A DNA stretch of 33,365 nucleotides, taken from NCBI GenBank assembly GCA_002104905.1, contig MCFE01000820.1:1-33365 (forward strand). Direction: 5' to 3'. Source of the DNA: Basidiobolus meristosporus CBS 931.73. Its lineage: Eukaryota; Basidiobolomycota; Basidiobolomycetes; Basidiobolales; Basidiobolaceae. Shown in pieces: positions 32,437 to 33,365 of the stretch (positions are counted from its first letter, which is position 1; each line of letters begins with the position of its first letter). Made by a program: the position numbers and the translations under genes. Under the pieces are notes generated by a model, which saw only the letters and a program-made list of their open reading frames with translations, did no database searches and was not told where the DNA came from.

Positions 32437-33153
32437 AAACAGAAACTAGAGCAGGCAAACCATATAACTACTGATGAACAGTTATTTGTAACTGTACAAG
32501 AGAGTGCAAGTAACCAAAGTAATGAATGGTATATTGACTCTGGAGCATCACAGCATATTTGTGGTATAAAGGATTGGTTCAGCAACTTAAAGACTATTCC
32601 CGTAAGAAAGGTTTATCTGGGAGATAACTCTGCATTGGAAGCTACCGCCAGTGGGTCTATACAACTAAATATGAGTGATAACTCAGGGGCAACAATAGCA
32701 AAACTGACTGACGTACTCTATGTACCTGGAATAGCTAAGAACCTACTCTCAGTCAGTAAAGCAACTACTCAGGGACTGAAATTTGTTTTTACTAAGCTGA
32801 GCTGCTCAATATTGAGTGAAAATGGACAAAAATTAGCTTTGGGAATCAGAGATCACAACATATACAAGTTACAATGCAAGATCATTGTACCTGAGTATGT
32901 CAACATTGCTGAAACTCATGAAACCAACTGGGAGACATTGCATAGGAGGCTAGGACACAAAGGGGAACAGAAAATGAGCCAATTGGTGAAAAATCAGCTT
33001 GTTTTGGGCCTAAAATACTCAATTCCAATCAAATTGAATGTTTGTAAGGGATGTTCATATGGCAAACAAGCTAGGCAACGTTCCAAGAGCTCAGAAGGCA
33101 TCAATACCACCAAAATGTTGGCTATTGTACACTCAGACATATGTGGCCCATGA
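32437..33153 (+). pseudogene. C2 copia element 4 Pol: protease, pre-integrase, integrase start
   Basis: The same frame reopens after the TAA and stays open to TGA 33151-33153. It holds the protease motif WYIDSGASQHI (about 32530), the LYVPGIAKNLLSVSKAT block, the pre-integrase motif with LHRRLGHKGEQK, CKGCSYGKQARQ, and the integrase start HSDICGP. Compared with element 1, one base is missing right after GP, causing the stop. Confidence 0.85.
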
Positions 33154-33365
33154 GAACACTGTCCTTTGGAGTCAAGAGATACTTTATGACGTTTATTGAT
33201 GACAAGACAAGATATACATGGGTGGACTTCCTCAAAACAAAGGATGGAGCTTTAGAGATGTTTAAGCACTTCAAGAACATGGTAGAAACACAAACTGGGT
33301 GTAAATTGAAGGTACTACAAAGTGACAATGGAGGAGAATATTGCTCAAAGGAGTTTGCAAAATAC
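33150..33365 (+). pseudogene. C2 copia element 4 integrase core, shifted frame, cut by window end
   Basis: After the one-base deletion the integrase reads on in another frame, open to the last base: GVKRYFMTFIDDKTRYTW, then VLQSDNGGEYCSKEF with the second catalytic Asp. Its ATG overlaps the stop of the preceding frame (ATGA at 33150-33153). The overlap is a by-product of the deletion. The rest of Pol and the 3' LTR lie outside the window. Confidence 0.85.

Noticed and set aside
32237-32449. 70-codon frame beginning just after the gypsy
   Set aside because: The true copia Gag frame starts one base earlier (32236) and has the zinc knuckle; this is a shifted shadow.
33150-33153. ATGA stop-start overlap as a translational coupling signal
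   Set aside because: Comparison with copia element 1 shows a one-base deletion, and the new frame is simply the continuing integrase.

Overview
The window is a nest of transposable elements with no recognisable host gene. It is AT-rich eukaryotic DNA. The elements are a Tnp2-type CACTA DNA transposon, two short-LTR Ty1/copia families (LTRs of about 345-369 bp) and one Ty3/gypsy family (LTR about 368 bp). Small LTRs, 4-5 bp target duplications, a CACTA transposase of the sort common in fungi, and a copia primer site matching the anticodon arm of initiator tRNA-Met fit a repeat-rich fungus, perhaps a basidiomycete. That placement is inference; plants or other eukaryotes are not excluded.

Left part (1-18621): CACTA debris. 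A probable element from 943 carries two divergent genes, a coiled-coil/repeat protein on the minus strand (3138 to 1070) and the Tnp2 transposase on the plus strand (3360 to about 7295). A 1.24 kb non-coding insertion with a GGGG minisatellite (about 5107-6350) splits the transposase. More fragments of the transposase C-terminus lie at 1-942, 11684-11810, 16461-17532 and 17740-18621, and a second diverged copy of the companion gene lies at 12197-14386. Into this debris went copia family C1: a solo LTR (464-812), a 5'-truncated element with its 3' LTR (7715-11683), an inverted LTR piece (11910-12158), a solo LTR (13445-13788) and a second 5'-truncated element (14380-16460).

Right part (18622-33365): an old, decayed gypsy element on the minus strand starts with its 3' LTR at 18622 and runs beyond the window. 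It is interrupted by an old complete copia of family C2 (20881-24919, minus) and by a younger C2 copia (26343 to past the window end, plus). The younger copia is itself split by a fresh gypsy element (27294-32231). That element has LTRs identical by eye, a 4-bp target duplication (AGAC), a primer site, a polypurine tract and one uninterrupted 1377-codon Gag-Pol frame. It is the only gene here that looks functional.

The order of events reads from the nesting: CACTA first, then old gypsy, then C2 copias inside it, then young gypsy inside the younger copia. The same gypsy family occurs at two levels, so it stayed active long enough to strike a copia sitting in one of its own old copies. I could not compute exact identities, and percentages given are estimates by eye.
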